Positions 33,179 through 36,249 of a stretch of 36,249 bases of DNA are shown here, in pieces. Source of the stretch: Pseudomonadota bacterium (lineage in GTDB: Bacteria; Pseudomonadota; Gammaproteobacteria; Burkholderiales; Casimicrobiaceae); assembly GCA_009786085.1 (NCBI GenBank), contig WQTW01000006.1, forward strand, positions 1 to 36,249, read 5' to 3'. The translations under genes and the position numbers were made by a program. Numbering within the stretch: the first letter of the stretch is position 1; each line of letters opens with the position of its first letter. The notes beneath the pieces are model-generated. The model worked only from the letters and a program-made list of their open reading frames with translations, made no database searches and was not told the origin of the DNA.

Positions 33179-33348
33179 TAACCACGAAAAACACGAAATT
33201 CACGAAAATTTTTAACCGTAAAAAGCGTGTAGGGTGGGCAAAGGCCATTAGGCCGTGCCCACCGTTTCGTTGATGGTGGGCACGCTACGCTTTGCCCACC
33301 CTACGCACGCTTTCGTGTTTTTCGTAATCTTCGTGCCTTTCGTGGTTA
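33179..33348. repeat. Nested inverted repeat between convergent rsgA and the SulP gene
   Basis: Outer arms 33179-33208 (TAACCACGAAAAACACGAA...) and 33319-33348 are complementary with a few mismatches; the right arm includes the SulP-gene stop codon. Inside, GTAGGGTGGGCAAAG (33229-33243) pairs with CTTTGCCCACCCTAC (33290-33304), and GTGCCCACC (33255-33263) with GGTGGGCAC (33275-33283). The whole could fold into one long hairpin and serve as a bidirectional transcript end. Confidence 0.85.
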
Positions 33349-35085
33349 TAAAGGAAGTTTCTTTTCTTCCGCCGCGATCATGTCGCGATACGCTTCGAGC
33401 GCCAGTCGCCGGTTCTGGAACAGCCGCACGGGCAATGAGGTGTTGTCGCCTCGCTGCATCCGCATCCATTTCATGATTTTTTCGGAGCGTCCGGTCAACG
33501 CCAGAACAACGCCGCGTGCCGCCAGCGTTTTGCTCAGGTCGTACAGCATCAACGCGCCCGTCAGGTCGATGTTATTGATCGAGCGCCCATCAATCACGAC
33601 CCAGCGAACGGGCGTTTCCGAGGTTTCGATCAGGTCGGTCACGCGCTGCTTGAAGTAATTGGCGTTGAAGAAAATCAGCGATGCTTCAAAACGGTAAAAC
33701 AGCAAACCGGGAATTTCTTTCGCGTCCGGATAATGTTCAAGTTCATAAAAATCGCCCTGCGATTCGATCAAGCCGAGACGAAAATCCACCGGTCGCGCTG
33801 TCCGCATCAAAAAACGCAACAACGCCAGCAACACCGCCAACAGAATTCCCTGCATCACGCCGATGAGCACGACCGCCAGCAATGTCGCCAGCGCGATTCG
33901 GAATTCCGAAACGCTGGCTTCACGCAGTTTGGTGTATATCCTGAAATCGGTCAGCTTGATGGCGCTGAAGATCAGGATGATGCCGAGCGCCGCTTTCGGC
34001 AGGTGTGCCAACGGCGAGGTCAACACCAGCAACACCAGCAAAATCGCCAACGCCGCGAATATTTGCACCATCCGCGTTTTGCCGCCCGCCGCGTCGTTGA
34101 CTGCGGTTCTCGAATCTGCCCCGCTGATCGCAAATCCCTGCGACAGCGCCGATGCGATGTTTGAAGCGCCGAGCGCATAGAGTTCTTTGTTGCTGTCGAT
34201 GTCGTAACCGTTTTTGGCGGCGAAACTGCGCGCGGTCAAGGTGGCGCTGCTGAAGCTGATGAACGCCAACGCCGCCGCCGCCGGTAACAAGGTTCCCCAG
34301 GACTCGGGCGGCAGCGCCGGCCAACGTAAGCTCGGCAGCGCCGACGGTATGTCGCCGATCACCGCCACGCCCATCCCCGCCAAATCGAGCGCGAAACTGA
34401 CGGCCACTGCGACCACCGCCACGATCAACGCCGACGGCCCTTTGCGCCAGAAGCGCATCAACACCAGATAAAGAAGCGCCAGTCCGAACGAAAGCAGCAA
34501 TGTCGGCCAATGCGGCCCTTGCGCTTGCTCGAAGAATGAAATCAGTTGTCTGACGACATTTTTTCCTTCAACGCCAATACCGAAAACTTTTCCCAATTGC
34601 CCGACGATGATGATGATCGCGACGCCGTTCAACAGTCCCACCAGAATGGAGCGCGACAGCAAATCGGCCAGAAACCCCAAACGAAAACGTCCGGCCAGAA
34701 TGCAGAAAACGCCGGTGAACAAAGTCAGTGACACGGCCAGCGCATGGTAATACTCCGGATTGTCGCCCGCCACCATCAACGGCGTCAGCGTCGCCATGAT
34801 CATCGCGCAAGTGGCCGCATCGGGGCCGACGATCAGTTGCCGCGATGAACCGAAGAACGCGTAAACGATCATCGGAAGAATCGTGCTGTAAAGCCCCACC
34901 ACCGGACTGAATCCCGCCAACTGCGCATACGCGATACTGACCGGCAAACACACCGCCGCCACCGACAATCCGGCGATGAGGTCGCGCTTGAGCGGTTTGC
35001 GGTTGTAGCTCAACAATTCCGGCAGCCCGGGCATCCAGCGGGCGAGCCGATCCATGATGAGCGGCGGAACAGACAGTTTTCGCAT
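33346..35085 (-). CDS. SulP-family anion transporter with STAS domain
   Basis: This 579-residue inner-membrane transporter of the SLC26/SulP family moves sulfate, bicarbonate or another anion. The N-terminal half has about ten or more hydrophobic spans, with DLIAGLSVAAVCLPVSIAYAQLAG (the family's 'aGl.vg....P.s.aya..ag' signature), GSSRQLIVGPDAATCAM and GADSRTAVNDAAGGKTRM. The C-terminal STAS domain (about 460-560) has VVIDGRSINNIDLTGALML with the usual D-x-S/T motif changed to DLTG. Substrate cannot be inferred. ATG 35085 was chosen; a TTG at 35115 and an ATG at 35055 are alternatives, and no strong ribosome site is seen. It is divergent from maf. Confidence 0.9.
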   Translation of the reverse strand: MRKLSVPPLIMDRLARWMPGLPELLSYNRKPLKRDLIAGLSVAAVCLPVSIAYAQLAGFSPVVGLYSTILPMIVYAFFGSSRQLIVGPDAATCAMIMATLTPLMVAGDNPEYYHALAVSLTLFTGVFCILAGRFRLGFLADLLSRSILVGLLNGVAIIIIVGQLGKVFGIGVEGKNVVRQLISFFEQAQGPHWPTLLLSFGLALLYLVLMRFWRKGPSALIVAVVAVAVSFALDLAGMGVAVIGDIPSALPSLRWPALPPESWGTLLPAAAALAFISFSSATLTARSFAAKNGYDIDSNKELYALGASNIASALSQGFAISGADSRTAVNDAAGGKTRMVQIFAALAILLVLLVLTSPLAHLPKAALGIILIFSAIKLTDFRIYTKLREASVSEFRIALATLLAVVLIGVMQGILLAVLLALLRFLMRTARPVDFRLGLIESQGDFYELEHYPDAKEIPGLLFYRFEASLIFFNANYFKQRVTDLIETSETPVRWVVIDGRSINNIDLTGALMLYDLSKTLAARGVVLALTGRSEKIMKWMRMQRGDNTSLPVRLFQNRRLALEAYRDMIAAEEKKLPL

Positions 35086-35258
35086 GGTGTGTGAAATAAC
35101 GATAAAACGCTTCAAATCGAATGTATGGAAACATTATCCCGCCAACGGCGCTTACCGTCTATGCCGACAGGAGCAGAACGCAGAAAAATCCGCGCGCCTT
35201 CTGATAGCGTCTGAAAATCTGGTATCGTTCTTTCTGACGGAAATGTAAACCTGAAAAC

Positions 35259-35890
35259 ATGAACACCCCGCCCGCCACCCATCTGGTTCTCGCTTCGACT
35301 TCGCCGTATCGGCAGGAGTTGCTGAAACGTTTCAATCTGCCGTTCAGCGTTTGCGCGCCGGAAATCGACGAAACGCCGCTGCCGGGAGAAACGCCATCGC
35401 AACTGGTTTTGCGGTTGTCCGAGGCCAAAGCGAGAGCGGTCGCGCGGCAAAGTGATTGTCCTTCTCGCTCATTGATTATTGGCGGCGATCAGGTGGCCGA
35501 TTGCGATGGCGTCGCCATCGGAAAACCCGGCGATTTCGACAACGCCCGCAGGCAGTTGCGGAGCTTGTCGGGAAAAACCGTCCTCTTCCGAACCGGTCTG
35601 GCGCTGTTCAATCCGCAGGCGCGGCGCTGCCGCAGTGTGCGCGTCGATATCGCCACGACGTACCGAACGTTGACCGATGCCGAGATCGAGGCTTACCTTC
35701 ATGCCGCGCAACCTTACAACTGCGCCGGTTCCGTTCGCTCCGAAGACCTCGGGATCGCGTTGTTCGAGCGCATCGACAACGACGATCCGACCGCCCTGAT
35801 CGGCCTGCCGCTGATCGCGCTGGCGCGGCTGCTCCGCGCCGAAGGCGTCAATCCGCTGTTGCATCAGCCGCTTGTTTCTCATCCCGCGCC

Positions 35891-35894
<4 letters not shown>
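35259..35894 (+). CDS. yceF: Maf-family nucleotide pyrophosphatase (YceF-like)
   Basis: Maf proteins hydrolyse non-canonical nucleoside triphosphates; the YceF branch prefers 7-methyl-GTP. The 211-residue protein begins LVLASTSPYRQELLKRFNLPF (nucleotide-binding loop S-x-S-P-x-R). It has EIDETPLPGETPSQLVLRLSEAKA, IIGGDQV (catalytic Asp) and YNCAGSVRSEDLGIALFERIDNDDPTALIGLPLIAL. The LASTSPYR and D-P-TALIGLPL regions and the AGSxxSExLGI motif fit YceF rather than the dTTP/UTP-type Maf. The stop overlaps the next gene by 4 bp (ATGA). Confidence 0.92.

Positions 35895-36249
<355 letters not shown>

Overview
The window looks like a piece of a betaproteobacterial chromosome with moderately high GC. 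Supporting features are the gene orders grpE-dnaK-dnaJ, orn / M48 peptidase / rsgA and maf / RsmI-like methyltransferase, and a minor-pilin cluster ending in pilY1. Family-level placement (Rhodocyclales or a neighbour) is a guess. No rRNA, tRNA, phage or IS transposase was seen. The right edge ends in a run of 30 C, so it is probably a contig end.

Layout. 1-2.0 kb: partial folB (minus), a Correia-like element, plsY (plus) and a small AT-rich membrane-protein gene. 2.1-6.2 kb: heat-shock operon grpE-dnaK-dnaJ on the minus strand, with a sigma32-type promoter. 6.2-8.7 kb: dicarboxylate transporter dctA and a tyrosine-phosphatase-like gene. 9.1-18.4 kb: type IV pilus cluster on the minus strand in the order pilE-like, fimT, pilV, pilW, pilX, pilY1, followed by a secreted RCC1-repeat protein. 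18.6-21.2 kb: rimO and an extended yhbY. 21.5-25.6 kb: molybdenum-cofactor genes moaA, mobA and moeA, with a BrnT/BrnA toxin-antitoxin pair between mobA and moeA. 25.7-29.6 kb: paaK-iorA-iorB, an aryl-acid module. 30.2-33.2 kb: orn (minus), M48 peptidase and rsgA. 33.3-36.2 kb: SulP transporter (minus), maf/yceF and a truncated RsmI-family methyltransferase.

The most distinctive property is repeat load. Almost every intergenic gap holds palindromic REP-like units, heptanucleotide tandem arrays, 'aaagaacgcaaag' boxes or Neisseria-like modules (one Correia-like element and two 129-bp NIME-like modules). Several repeats have also entered genes: an in-frame mosaic in mobA, a palindromic unit in the terminal methyltransferase, a heptad tail on folB, an 18-bp repeat in the RimO TRAM domain and a 198-bp duplication in the YhbY tail. 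Repeats also seem to supply or mask translation-start signals for plsY, moaA, mobA and rsgA.

Most genes are housekeeping. The Moco genes would support molybdoenzymes, and paaK-iorAB would oxidise aryl-pyruvates and activate aryl-acetates. The pilus cluster encodes the minor-pilin/PilY1 priming and adhesion complex, with the RCC1 protein as a possible additional exported partner.
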